Part shown: piece by piece, positions 1 to 5,920 of the stretch
Layout: every line of letters starts with the position of its first letter
Position numbering within the stretch: the first letter of the stretch is position 1
NCBI GenBank assembly: GCA_030431355.1
Contig: JAUIJG010000298.1
Span: 1 to 6,719, forward strand
Length of the DNA stretch: 6,719 bases
DNA from: a bacterium
GTDB lineage: Bacteria; Cyanobacteriota; Vampirovibrionia; Obscuribacterales; Obscuribacteraceae
Direction of reading: 5' to 3'
Notes under the pieces: model-generated
Told to the model about the DNA's origin: nothing
What the model saw: the letters and a program-made list of their open reading frames with translations, nothing else
Databases searched by the model: none
Translations under genes and position numbers: made by a program

Positions 1-433
1 CTATCAGACTTTGACCACCATTCTTGAAAGTCGCTTCAAACCAGAAAAGACCGCTCTGGTTGAAGCAGACCCCACCCTCGCACCACGAAAAAATCAAACT
101 TCGCTCTCCTCAATCAAAGACAGCGTACCGAAGATAATCAAGCTTGAAGACTGCGAAGTGATAATGGAAACAGACTGTGACAGTAAATCTTTCCTCGTCT
201 TCTCCGACACTTTTTACCCTGGTTGGAAAGCCACCATTAATGATGCGCCGGCAGAGTTAATTCGCACCAACTATGTCATGAGAGGCTTATCTTTACCTGC
301 CGGAACAAATAGGATTGTAATTCATTATGAGCCTGAGTCTCTAAAACTGGGCGCGCTCCTGTCCCTATTCGGAATATTTCTTTCCGCTATTTTAGCTTAT
401 CTCCTTCACCGGATAGAGCGCCACCGTCTTTAG
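1..433 (+). CDS. C-terminal part of a YfhO-like membrane protein (5' end outside window)
   Basis: The frame is open from the left edge (first complete codon at base 2) and ends at TAG 431-433, so only about the last 143 residues are present. The visible part is a soluble region of about 100 residues followed by one hydrophobic segment (LGALLSLFGIFLSAILAYLL) and a short basic tail (HRIERHRL). The pattern FSDTFYPGWKATIND, then ANY/TNYVMRGLSLPAG, then IHYEPESLKLG, is the typical C-terminal signature of YfhO-family polytopic membrane proteins: a beta-rich extracytoplasmic domain closed by a last transmembrane helix. Members of the family are GT-C-like proteins linked to glycosylation of surface polymers. 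The role here is inferred from family and from the neighbouring polysaccharide genes. The TTG at 11 is an in-frame codon and not the true start. The 3' end overlaps the convergent minus-strand ORF by 47 bases. Confidence 0.8.
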   Translation, partial: YQTLTTILESRFKPEKTALVEADPTLAPRKNQTSLSSIKDSVPKIIKLEDCEVIMETDCDSKSFLVFSDTFYPGWKATINDAPAELIRTNYVMRGLSLPAGTNRIVIHYEPESLKLGALLSLFGIFLSAILAYLLHRIERHRL

Positions 434-938
434 TGACATCAAAGATAACCAACTTTCTTCTTCTCGTCTTACCGAAAAGCTGCTTCGACTCGAATACACC
501 GATATATCGTCCGGAAGAGAGCCTGGACGCAACCGCTATCCTGGCTTCTGCAGAGTCAAAATCAATCGGTCTGAACAATCCCTCAATCTTCCAGATTTCA
601 GATCCTTGAATCCCAGGCAGCTCCCCCAACAAATCGGCGTCAATCTCTTCCAAAAAAGATCCAGAGGCGCTTTCAAGAACCTCTATCCTGTCACAAATAG
701 CCTGGTTCCGACACGAAGACAAGAAGTTTTTGATCTTGAAGACCCGGAGGCTAAATATATGACCGGCCCCTGTGCCAAAAAGAAGAACCGGCCCCTTGCG
801 CACCGAGAACTCCCGGGGGACCACATAGAAATTGAGATCATGAACCTTGAAAACAGCGACAACAGGATATAAGGCGGAACGAAATAAAGCAGATCTACAT
901 GCAAACCCGAGACTTATCAACAGGACGCACAATAGCAA
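387..938 (-). CDS. hypothetical exported or membrane-anchored protein, start uncertain
   Basis: I do not recognise this protein. The frame runs 183 codons from TTG 938 to TAG 387-389. It begins with a hydrophobic stretch (LLCVLLISLGFAC), suggesting a signal peptide or membrane anchor, followed by a soluble domain with a Cys pair (SSCRNQAIC) and a basic segment near the end (FGKTRRRKLVIFD). Codon use looks coding, with many G-first codons and balanced Asp/Glu and Lys/Arg. It sits 23 bases after the rfbC-family stop, so it is probably the last gene of the operon. The start is doubtful: there is no ATG in the frame, no clear Shine-Dalgarno site before TTG 938, and the frame is open upstream to 986, where two Lys codons (VKAGK) would make a good signal-peptide n-region. 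The last 47 bases overlap the convergent YfhO-like gene. It could be a real gene with a non-ATG start, or one whose true start was lost. Confidence 0.5.
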   Translation of the reverse strand: MLLCVLLISLGFACRSALFRSALYPVVAVFKVHDLNFYVVPREFSVRKGPVLLFGTGAGHIFSLRVFKIKNFLSSCRNQAICDRIEVLESASGSFLEEIDADLLGELPGIQGSEIWKIEGLFRPIDFDSAEARIAVASRLSSGRYIGVFESKQLFGKTRRRKLVIFDVTKDGGALSGEGDKLK

Positions 939-961
939 GAGCTTACCGGCTTTAACTGCCT

Positions 962-1381
962 CTAGCCCTTTTTGATCTCCCAGAAATCAGCACCCAGCGT
1001 ATCCCAGGGCAACCTTTGTTCATCGGGCTGATTTGGATCAAAACACTGATTGACAAAATAAATCATCGAAGAAGGCTTCTGCCACACATTGGCAAGACCG
1101 TGAGCAACGCCTCTGGGAATATATAGAAGCTGAGCGCGACCGGCTCCTAGAATAAAGCGCATGGTCTTGTTATAGGTAGGAGAATCCTTCCTGGCGTCGA
1201 AAAGACCGACAAGAACCCGATCGTGGGGCATGATAAACCAGCAATCTTCCTGGTTATAGTGCAGGTGGAATGCTTTGATTGTTCCAGGAAGCATCTGGGA
1301 AAAGGTTGATTGCTTTACCTTGAAATCAGGAAGTATCTGCAGATTGCCCTGGTCGTCAAGACGTACTATCTCGCGAGGCAT
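962..1381 (-). CDS. rfbC: RfbC-like epimerase, C-terminal 139 residues (intact catalytic cupin part)
   Basis: This is the longer open piece of the split epimerase gene. RfbC/RmlC converts dTDP-4-keto-6-deoxy-glucose to dTDP-4-keto-L-rhamnose in the cytoplasm. Family landmarks are present in order: GTIKAFHLHYNQ (family GVLRGLHYQ) with the catalytic-base His at residue 39, DARKDSPTY (family DLRxxSPTF) near 62-70, IPRGVAHGL with the second active-site His at 94, and MIYFVN with the Tyr at 108 matching Tyr132 of the M. tuberculosis enzyme. The conserved substrate-binding Lys after the first His (Lys72 in M. tuberculosis RmlC) seems replaced by Asp or Cys in QEDCWF, so this is a divergent subgroup. 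ATG 1381 is probably an internal Met-like codon created by the frameshift: the GGAGG upstream directly abuts it, and the cupin lacks its first strand without the upstream piece. Confidence 0.72.
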   Translation of the reverse strand: MPREIVRLDDQGNLQILPDFKVKQSTFSQMLPGTIKAFHLHYNQEDCWFIMPHDRVLVGLFDARKDSPTYNKTMRFILGAGRAQLLYIPRGVAHGLANVWQKPSSMIYFVNQCFDPNQPDEQRLPWDTLGADFWEIKKG

Positions 1382-1521
1382 CCTCCATCTTCAACAAAAA
1401 GATTGAGGTTTATAATCTGAACCCCTTCGATGGCGGGCTTTTTAGAATACTCTTGAACTGACAGGTCCCCGGCATAATCTTTGCCGATGGATTCCTTGCT
1501 GAGCGGTTTAAGACTGACCAT
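1366..1521 (-). CDS. rfbC: N-terminal fragment of the split rfbC-family gene (51 codons)
   Basis: Short frame from ATG 1521 to TAG 1366-1368. It encodes a polar N-terminal arm (KPLSKESIGKDYAGDLSVQEY) and then IEGVQIINLNLFVEDGG, which matches the start of RfbC-like cupins. It ends in CLAR and a stop, where the family continues with the EIVRL strand carried by the overlapping downstream frame. It is 72 bases downstream of the rfbD stop. It is unlikely to be a gene in its own right and is given separately because it is too short for routine gene calling and shows where the true start lies. Confidence 0.55.
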   Translation of the reverse strand: MVSLKPLSKESIGKDYAGDLSVQEYSKKPAIEGVQIINLNLFVEDGGCLAR

Positions 1522-1593
1522 AATTCACCAACACAACCTGCTACCTTACGATAAGAAGATAGGATATCAGATTTTTTGTGATTTTCCCTGTGT

Positions 1594-2454
1594 TCAGGCA
1601 GTAGCCTTGACCTTTTTCAATTCAAGGTAATTCTTCAATGACTCCTGCCAACTCTGGGGCTCCCGCCCAATAGTGCTTACCAGGGTTGTTTTATCGAGCA
1701 CAGAATAGCTCGGTCTGGTCGCCGGCAGGGGATATTCCTTGGTTGGAATCGGCTTAATATCAACATCTATGCCTTTACAAATTTCCAGGGCAAATTCATA
1801 CCAGTTGGTCACACCATCATCCGTGGCGTGATAGACACCCCATCTCTCCGTAGCTATCAGGTCGGCGACCATCTCGGAAAGACTCAATGTACAGGTGGGA
1901 GATCCTACCTGATCGGCAACTATCTTAAGCTCCTTGCCTTCTTTCGCTTTAGCATGAATTGTATCGACAAAATTGCGCCCATAGGGTCCATACAACCAAC
2001 TGGTTCGAACGATGTAGAAGTCACGCAAGTGCCTCATAACAGCCTTCTCACCGGCGAGCTTGCTCCTGCCGTACACAGAAAGTGGTCTGGTCGGATCCCA
2101 GGTTGTGTAGGGTCTATTATTCTTGCCGTCGAATACATAGTCTGAACTGAAATAGAGCATCGGCACTTGAAGCTTGTCGCAGGCCACAGCCAGATTTTCC
2201 GTGCCGTATCCGTTGATAAGGAATGCCAGTTCAGGCTCGGATTCCGCCTGATCAACCTTAGTATATGCAGCGCAGTGGAGAACAAGATCAGCAGATGCCC
2301 CGGCCAGTACATCCATTACTTGCTCATAGTTGGTGACATCAAGCGCCTCTTTCGGCATTCGAATCACGTTATGCCCACGTGATTCAAGGCAAGCACAGAG
2401 AGCTTGACCTAACATGCCACTAGCACCGGTGACGAGCAGTTTCTTATTTTCCAT
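1594..2454 (-). CDS. rfbD: dTDP-4-dehydrorhamnose reductase
   Basis: RfbD (RmlD) reduces dTDP-4-keto-L-rhamnose with NAD(P)H, the last step of dTDP-L-rhamnose synthesis. The 286 residues are the usual length. It is an extended short-chain dehydrogenase: the Rossmann glycine motif GASGMLG is at residues 10-16, HCAAYTKVDQAESEP at 60-74 is characteristic of RmlD, SSDYVFDG at 103-110 stands where most members have STDYVFDG, and the catalytic Tyr-Lys pair is Y128 and K132 in YGRSK. TSWLYGPYGRNF (151-162) and RPSYSVLD (247-254) are further RmlD signatures. ATG 2454 places the glycine loop at the normal distance; only a weak GGA lies upstream. It follows rfbB by 106 bases containing a stem-loop and precedes the split rfbC gene by 72 bases. 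The identification is firm. Confidence 0.95.
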   Translation of the reverse strand: MENKKLLVTGASGMLGQALCACLESRGHNVIRMPKEALDVTNYEQVMDVLAGASADLVLHCAAYTKVDQAESEPELAFLINGYGTENLAVACDKLQVPMLYFSSDYVFDGKNNRPYTTWDPTRPLSVYGRSKLAGEKAVMRHLRDFYIVRTSWLYGPYGRNFVDTIHAKAKEGKELKIVADQVGSPTCTLSLSEMVADLIATERWGVYHATDDGVTNWYEFALEICKGIDVDIKPIPTKEYPLPATRPSYSVLDKTTLVSTIGREPQSWQESLKNYLELKKVKATA

Positions 2455-2510
2455 AGTATCTTTATTCCGTTATCAGTTTAGCAATCAGACTCAAATACCT
2501 GGCTGTAAGT

Positions 2511-2541
2511 AAGGCTGACACACAGTTATGGTGCCAGCCCT
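2511..2541 (-). terminator. stem-loop after rfbB without a U-run
   Basis: On the minus strand, GGCTGGCAC and GTGTCAGCC pair around a 9-base loop, and A-U and G-U pairs extend the stem to 11 base pairs (two G-U). It begins about 20 bases after the rfbB stop codon. No U-run follows (UUACUUACAG), so it is not a standard intrinsic terminator. It may be an attenuating or RNA-stabilising hairpin between rfbB and rfbD. Both wobble pairs would be A-C mismatches in a plus-strand transcript, which suggests it acts in the operon's own mRNA. Confidence 0.4.
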
Positions 2542-2560
2542 GCTACTTTTAGATGTGGTT

Positions 2561-3640
2561 CTAGCTTGTGACTGTTGTGGTCGCGGGAGCGGCAACAGGC
2601 GTAACCGGCACGGTGTCCTCGACCTTGTCGGAAACCTGAGTCAACCATTCCTGGTTATTTTTGTACCACTCAATGGTTTCACGAATGCCGCTTTCGAAAG
2701 TATATTTCGGTGCCCAGTCGAACTCTTTCTGGATTTTAGAAGAATCGATGGCATAACGTTTGTCATGGCCGAGTCTATCTTCCACGTAGCGAATCATCTC
2801 TTCGCCTTTACCCAGAGCATCTAGAAGGATCTTGGTGATCTCCATGTTGGTGTACTCGTTGTTGCCACCAATGTTGTATACATCTCCGGGTGTGCCTTTG
2901 TGGAAGACAACATCGATAGCCTTACAGTGATCCGAGACATGCAGCCAATCACGCACGTTCTTACCGTCGCCATAGACAGGAACTTGCTTGCCGTTCATCA
3001 AGTTGTTGATGAAGAGAGGGATGAGCTTTTCAGGATGCTGATAAGGACCGTAGTTGTTGGAACAACGGGTAATCATAACCGGCATATCGAAGGTGTGGAA
3101 ATATGCTCTGCAGAGAAGATCGCCGCCAGCCTTGGAAGAGGAATAAGGGCTGTTGGGAGCCAGAGGAGTATCTTCGGTGAAGTAGCCGCTCTCACCCAGA
3201 GAGCCATAGACTTCATCTGTTGATACTTGCAAATAGCGGATGTTGAATTTGGCATCCACACCGGGTTTGGTTCCTTCCACAAGACCGTGCTTGAATGCAG
3301 CCTCAAGAAGAACCTGGGTACCCATAACGTTGGATTGAACGAAAACGGAAGGATCCATTATGGAACGGTCCACATGGCTTTCGGCAGCCAGATTGATGAT
3401 ACCGTCTATCTTGCCGAAAAGCTTTCCGGAGACGATATCGTTGACCAGTTCGCTGTTCTCGATGCGCCCTTTTACGAACTTGTAATTCTTATTGCTGGCC
3501 ACACCTTCAAGATTCTCTTTATGACCCGCGTATGTCTCGGCATCCAAATTGATAATTTCATATGTTGGATGAGCATTTAGGAAGTGCCTGATTAAGTTAC
3601 TTCCGATGAAACCTAAACCACCTGTGATCAAAAGACGCAT
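2561..3640 (-). CDS. rfbB: dTDP-glucose 4,6-dehydratase
   Basis: RfbB (RmlB) is the NAD+-dependent dehydratase that turns dTDP-glucose into dTDP-4-keto-6-deoxy-glucose. From ATG 3640 it has 359 residues. Visible motifs: glycine loop GGLGFIGS at residues 7-14, NLAAESHVDRS at 83-93, the catalytic triplet T141-D142-E143 in STDEVYG, Y166 and K170 in YSSSK, NNYGPYQHPEKLIP at 195-208, VYGDGKNVRDWLHVSDH near 222-238, and DRLGHDKRYAID at 288-299. This start is preferred over ATG 3691, which would add 17 polar residues before the Rossmann strand, because GAGGA lies 7 bases before ATG 3640 and the family starts at MRLLITGG. The end is unusual: after the normal C-terminal helix there is a tail of about 20 residues rich in Val, Pro, Ala and Thr (TPVAAPATTTVTS). 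It lies between rfbA (155-base gap) and rfbD. Confidence 0.95.
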   Translation of the reverse strand: MRLLITGGLGFIGSNLIRHFLNAHPTYEIINLDAETYAGHKENLEGVASNKNYKFVKGRIENSELVNDIVSGKLFGKIDGIINLAAESHVDRSIMDPSVFVQSNVMGTQVLLEAAFKHGLVEGTKPGVDAKFNIRYLQVSTDEVYGSLGESGYFTEDTPLAPNSPYSSSKAGGDLLCRAYFHTFDMPVMITRCSNNYGPYQHPEKLIPLFINNLMNGKQVPVYGDGKNVRDWLHVSDHCKAIDVVFHKGTPGDVYNIGGNNEYTNMEITKILLDALGKGEEMIRYVEDRLGHDKRYAIDSSKIQKEFDWAPKYTFESGIRETIEWYKNNQEWLTQVSDKVEDTVPVTPVAAPATTTVTS

Positions 3641-3647
3641 AAACAAT

Positions 3648-3652
3648 TCCTC
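3648..3652 (-). promoter_or_regulatory. ribosome binding site of rfbB
   Basis: GAGGA on the minus strand, 7 bases before ATG 3640. It decides the start: the alternative ATG 3691 has GGAGG only 2 bases away, which is too close for efficient use. Confidence 0.6.
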
Positions 3653-3795
3653 TTCAGAGTTTCCGTGTCTGCAATGATTATTTATTGACATGTCCTCCAG
3701 ATCAACAGAGAGTCGATCATATTGGAGGCTATGCCTGTAAATATTGTTTTATCTTTCCATCTCGTTCGTCGAGAGCGGTTGTCAAAAGCCCGAAG

Positions 3796-4869
3796 CTAGA
3801 CCACTTCAACCTTACTGTCGTCGCCCAACATCAGCCGGAAAGCGACCGGCTTGTGATGCCCACGTGTTAACTCCACGTTTACACCGATCAAGCTATCCTC
3901 GATCCGTCCGTGAAAATCAAGAATTTGGCAGTCTTCCCGAAGAATACAATGCTCAATTTCAGCGTTAGAGACCCGGGCGCGGTCGCCTATCGAAGTAAAA
4001 GGTCCGACGTAGGTATTTTCAAGGGAGCAATTCTCACCGATAACGGCAGGTCCTCTCACAGTACAGTTCTTCAACTTACTGCCTTTGCCCACGGCTACTC
4101 TTCCTGAGATTCTTGTAATGTCATCGATAAAGCCATCGATGGTTCCCTCGGTCATCTCATCAAGCACGACTCGATTGGCTTCCAGCATATCGTCTTTCTT
4201 ACCAGTATCCAGCCACCAGCTCGTCAATACATGGGAGTCGACAGAATGCCCCATCTCGATGAGTTTGGCAATGGCATCGGTGATCTCAAGCTCACCACGT
4301 TTGCTCGGCTTGATCTTATCGATAGCTTCATGGATCTCTTTGTTGAAGAGATAAACTCCGACAAGAGCCAGGTTCGACTTAGGTTTCTTCGGCTTCTCTT
4401 CCAGGGAAAGGATTTTGCCATCACCGTTGAGAACAGCCACACCAAAGGAGCTGGGATTTTCCACCTCTTTCAGAAGAATGAAGGCATCGGCTTCTCCGCT
4501 CTGGAATCTCTGAACCAGGGGACCGACCCCATCCTTTATAAGGTTATCTCCCAAATACATGACGAAGGGATCTTCGTCCAGAAACTCCCGGGCGGTCTTC
4601 ACCGCGTGGGCGAGTCCCAGGGGCTCTTCCTGCAAAATATACTGAATATCGATGTCCCAACGATCGCCGTCACCCAGGCAATCTTTAACATCATCGCCGG
4701 TCTCCGGACTTATGATTATGCCGATCTGACGAATTCCGGCATCTATTAATGACTCAACAGCGTAGTAGAGAATCGGCTTGTTAGCCACGGGCAATAGCTG
4801 CTTGGCCGCAGTATGGGTAATAGGACGCATCCTGGTGCCTTTGCCGCCGCTAAGTATTAATCCTTTCAT
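3796..4869 (-). CDS. rfbA: glucose-1-phosphate thymidylyltransferase, long form
   Basis: RfbA (RmlA) joins glucose-1-phosphate and dTTP to give dTDP-glucose and pyrophosphate, the entry step of the pathway. The 357 residues fit the long-form family (StrD-like, about 355), not the roughly 290-residue enterobacterial form. The nucleotidyltransferase core has the signature SGGKGTRMRPIT (residues 7-18, with Met where Leu is common), KQLLPVANKP at 23-32, YLGDN at 105-109 with the metal-binding Asp, LEEKPKKPKSN at 156-166, VGVYLF at 170-175, RGELEITDAI at 191-200 and WWLDTGKKDDMLEAN at 218-232. The C-terminal third (about 250-340) reads as left-handed beta-helix repeats (VAVGKGSKLKNC, AVIGENCSLEN), and the end GDDSKVEV is typical of the long form. 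AGGAAAAGGAAAA before ATG 4869 serves as ribosome site. Related UTP or other sugar-phosphate substrates cannot be excluded, but the neighbouring rfbBD genes support dTTP and glucose-1-phosphate. Confidence 0.93.
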   Translation of the reverse strand: MKGLILSGGKGTRMRPITHTAAKQLLPVANKPILYYAVESLIDAGIRQIGIIISPETGDDVKDCLGDGDRWDIDIQYILQEEPLGLAHAVKTAREFLDEDPFVMYLGDNLIKDGVGPLVQRFQSGEADAFILLKEVENPSSFGVAVLNGDGKILSLEEKPKKPKSNLALVGVYLFNKEIHEAIDKIKPSKRGELEITDAIAKLIEMGHSVDSHVLTSWWLDTGKKDDMLEANRVVLDEMTEGTIDGFIDDITRISGRVAVGKGSKLKNCTVRGPAVIGENCSLENTYVGPFTSIGDRARVSNAEIEHCILREDCQILDFHGRIEDSLIGVNVELTRGHHKPVAFRLMLGDDSKVEVV

Positions 4870-4953
4870 TTTTCCTTTTCCTGCTTGAGGTTTTTACAAG
4901 TGTTTCCGCCAGATTTATTGGAGGATTCCAGAACTCCGACTTCACTACTAATG

Positions 4954-4975
4954 ACCCGAACCGACTCTCTCGGGT
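4954..4975 (-). other. small inverted repeat after the sugar transferase stop
   Basis: ACCCGA and TCGGGT form a 6-base-pair stem with a 10-base loop, starting 4 bases after the stop of the sugar transferase gene. An alternative CCGA/TCGG pairing is possible within it. No T-run follows, so it is not called as a terminator. The short stem makes chance occurrence quite possible. Confidence 0.25.
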
Positions 4976-4979
4976 TTGT

Positions 4980-5543
4980 TTAAAAGGCTCCCCGCTTACT
5001 GAAAACAGCACCGATAGTCTTGATGATGATGCTCCAGTCAAGTAGGTAATTCCAGTTATTGCAATACCACTTGTCGAAGTCCACCTTGACTCGATCTTCC
5101 AGTTCGTCCCTGCCGTTGATTTGAGCCCATCCGGTGATTCCGGGTGGAAATCTCAAAACTCCGTTCTCTTCTCTGAGAGCGGTGAGTTCGGTCTGATTAT
5201 ACAGAGCCGGCCTGGGGCCCACCAGACTCATCTGTCCCAGGAGGACATTCACCAACTGGGGAAGCTCATCAATACTGGTTTTTCTTAGTATCGCTCCCAC
5301 CTTCGTAACCGGACTGGGCAACTTCAACATCTGGTCTGTGGCAAGGTTTGGGGTGCCGGTTCGCATGGTTCGGAATTTATAAATTTCAAAGAATTCCCCA
5401 TTCAATCCGACTCTCTTCTGCTTAAAAATAATCGGCCCCTTCGAATCCAGCTTGATGAGAATGGCTAAAATGGCAAAAAGCCACCAGAACGATAGCAATA
5501 CGGATAACGATATGAGAATGTCCGTCAGTCTCTTCAGAAACAT
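4980..5543 (-). CDS. monotopic phosphoglycosyl transferase (undecaprenyl-phosphate sugar transferase)
   Basis: It transfers a sugar-1-phosphate from a nucleotide sugar to undecaprenyl phosphate at the inner face of the membrane, starting assembly of a repeat unit. The 187 residues contain only the bacterial sugar transferase domain (as in PglC), without the N-terminal transmembrane bundle of WbaP/WcaJ-type enzymes. Residues 1-31 form the single hydrophobic re-entrant segment after basic KR. Motifs: GPIIFKQKRVG at 36-46, YKFRTM at 55-60, RKTSIDELPQL at 87-97 with the catalytic Asp92-Glu93 pair, SLVGPRP at 106-112 and FPPGITGWAQINGRDE at 132-147. AAGGA 5 bases before ATG 5543 supports the start. 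It is the first gene of the minus-strand block, 110 bases before rfbA and divergent from the GT2 gene. The sugar used cannot be told from sequence; glucose, galactose, GalNAc-type or bacillosamine-type sugars are all known for the family. Confidence 0.9.
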   Translation of the reverse strand: MFLKRLTDILISLSVLLSFWWLFAILAILIKLDSKGPIIFKQKRVGLNGEFFEIYKFRTMRTGTPNLATDQMLKLPSPVTKVGAILRKTSIDELPQLVNVLLGQMSLVGPRPALYNQTELTALREENGVLRFPPGITGWAQINGRDELEDRVKVDFDKWYCNNWNYLLDWSIIIKTIGAVFSKRGAF

Positions 5544-5589
5544 TGGGTCCTTACCTGCAACCCGGCAACTGCGCTAAATTGTAATCCGA

Positions 5590-5601
5590 AGTTCTTGAAC
5601 T
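5590..5601. repeat. palindrome AGTTCTTGAACT (possible operator half)
   Basis: AGTTC and GAACT are exact inverted halves around TT. It lies 47 bases upstream of the sugar transferase start, inside the spacer and -35 zone of the weak promoter candidate. Its centre is 22 bases (about two helical turns) from that of the next palindrome at 5612-5623. An operator role is inference only. Confidence 0.35.
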
Positions 5602-5611
5602 CAATGTTAAA

Positions 5612-5623
5612 TCTGAATTCAGA
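5612..5623. repeat. perfect 12-base palindrome TCTGAATTCAGA
   Basis: The twelve bases equal their own reverse complement. The site lies 69 bases upstream of the sugar transferase start, next to the palindrome at 5590-5601. The two sequences differ, so they need not bind the same factor. Confidence 0.35.
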
Positions 5624-5822
5624 CTGAAGGGTGAAGCGGGTTTCCCGAAGCCTGTATGAAGCGACGTTCCGCAATTTTTACATTACGCTTTTATCGAAAA
5701 CCTCAGAGGGCAAAGCCCTGCAAGGTTGCCAGGCACTTATCAAAGCACTCAACGGCAAGTCATCCTCATCCCGGGATAAAGCGCAGCCTGGAAAACTTCC
5801 TGTAGATGATCGAACAATAATA

Positions 5823-5850
5823 AATAGATAGAGGTTTGTTTCAATCTATT
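5823..5850. repeat. inverted repeat AATAGAT / ATCTATT
   Basis: A 7-base-pair exact inverted repeat with a 14-base spacer, about 100 bases upstream of the GT2 start. It is AT-rich and has no adjoining T-run. It could be a weak hairpin or a binding site, and chance is possible. Confidence 0.3.
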
Positions 5851-5889
5851 AATACGCTTCCGGTCATTATCGCGATAAAAACATAGATG

Positions 5890-5920
5890 CTGACAAGATC
5901 GATATCGGTCAGCGCCGACC
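5890..5920. repeat. clustered inverted motifs upstream of the GT2 gene
   Basis: CTGAC (5890-5894) pairs with GTCAG (5908-5912). The spacer contains CGATATCG. Overlapping it, GGTCAGCGCCGACC (5907-5920) is a near-perfect palindrome with one mismatched pair. It ends 27 bases before the GT2 start codon, where a regulator or an RNA structure could affect expression. Confidence 0.3.

Larger units (their letters stand above)
962..1521 (-). pseudogene. rfbC: rfbC-family dTDP-4-dehydrorhamnose 3,5-epimerase gene, split by a single-base frameshift
   Basis: The gene reads in two frames. ATG 1521 opens a 51-codon frame that includes IEGVQIINLNLFVEDGG, the normal N-terminal strand of RfbC-like cupins, and ends at TAG 1366-1368. 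The rest of the protein is in the frame starting at ATG 1381 and ends at TAG 962-964. The second frame has a TGA just upstream (within GTTGAAG), so the break must lie between about 1392 and 1369. One extra G between 1372 and 1371 would turn GCG-AGA-TAG into GCG-GAG-ATA and give DGG-CLA-EIVRL, the expected family pattern. The repaired gene would encode 186 residues, the usual RfbC length. The stop at 1525-1527 rules out an earlier start in the first frame; GGTGA three bases before ATG 1521 is a weak ribosome site. Whether this is a real mutation or a sequencing or assembly error cannot be told from one sequence. Confidence 0.75.

Noticed and set aside
606..872. 88-codon plus-strand frame opposite the hypothetical gene
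   Set aside because: The minus-strand frame has the more coding-like codon pattern and continues through the whole region; this one has no family pattern.
1381..1386. GGAGG next to ATG 1381 as evidence for a separate, translationally coupled gene
   Set aside because: The GGAGG directly abuts the ATG with no spacer, and the resulting protein would lack the first cupin strand that the upstream frame encodes; a frameshift explains it better.
3641..3691. Upstream extension of rfbB to ATG 3691
   Set aside because: It would add 17 polar residues before the Rossmann strand, and its GGAGG is only 2 bases from the ATG, whereas ATG 3640 has a well-spaced GAGGA.
3780..3785. Perfect TTGACA on the minus strand between rfbA and rfbB, a possible internal -35 box
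   Set aside because: No TATAAT-like hexamer occurs 16-18 bases downstream, so it is not called a promoter.
4231..4749. 172-codon plus-strand frame
   Set aside because: It lies wholly inside rfbA on the opposite strand, and all family motifs are in the rfbA frame.
5707..5719. AGGGC-AAA-GCCCT hairpin as a terminator
   Set aside because: The stem has only 5 base pairs, no T-run follows on either strand, and no gene ends nearby.
5631..5831. 66-codon plus-strand frame starting with GTG in the divergent gap
   Set aside because: The ribosome-like bases lie too close to the start, the composition is Ser/Lys-rich with no recognisable motif, and it fills a region expected to hold promoters.
5838..5846. 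GTTTCAATC, resembling the start of some CRISPR repeats
   Set aside because: It occurs once only; no repeat-spacer periodicity or cas genes are present in the window.
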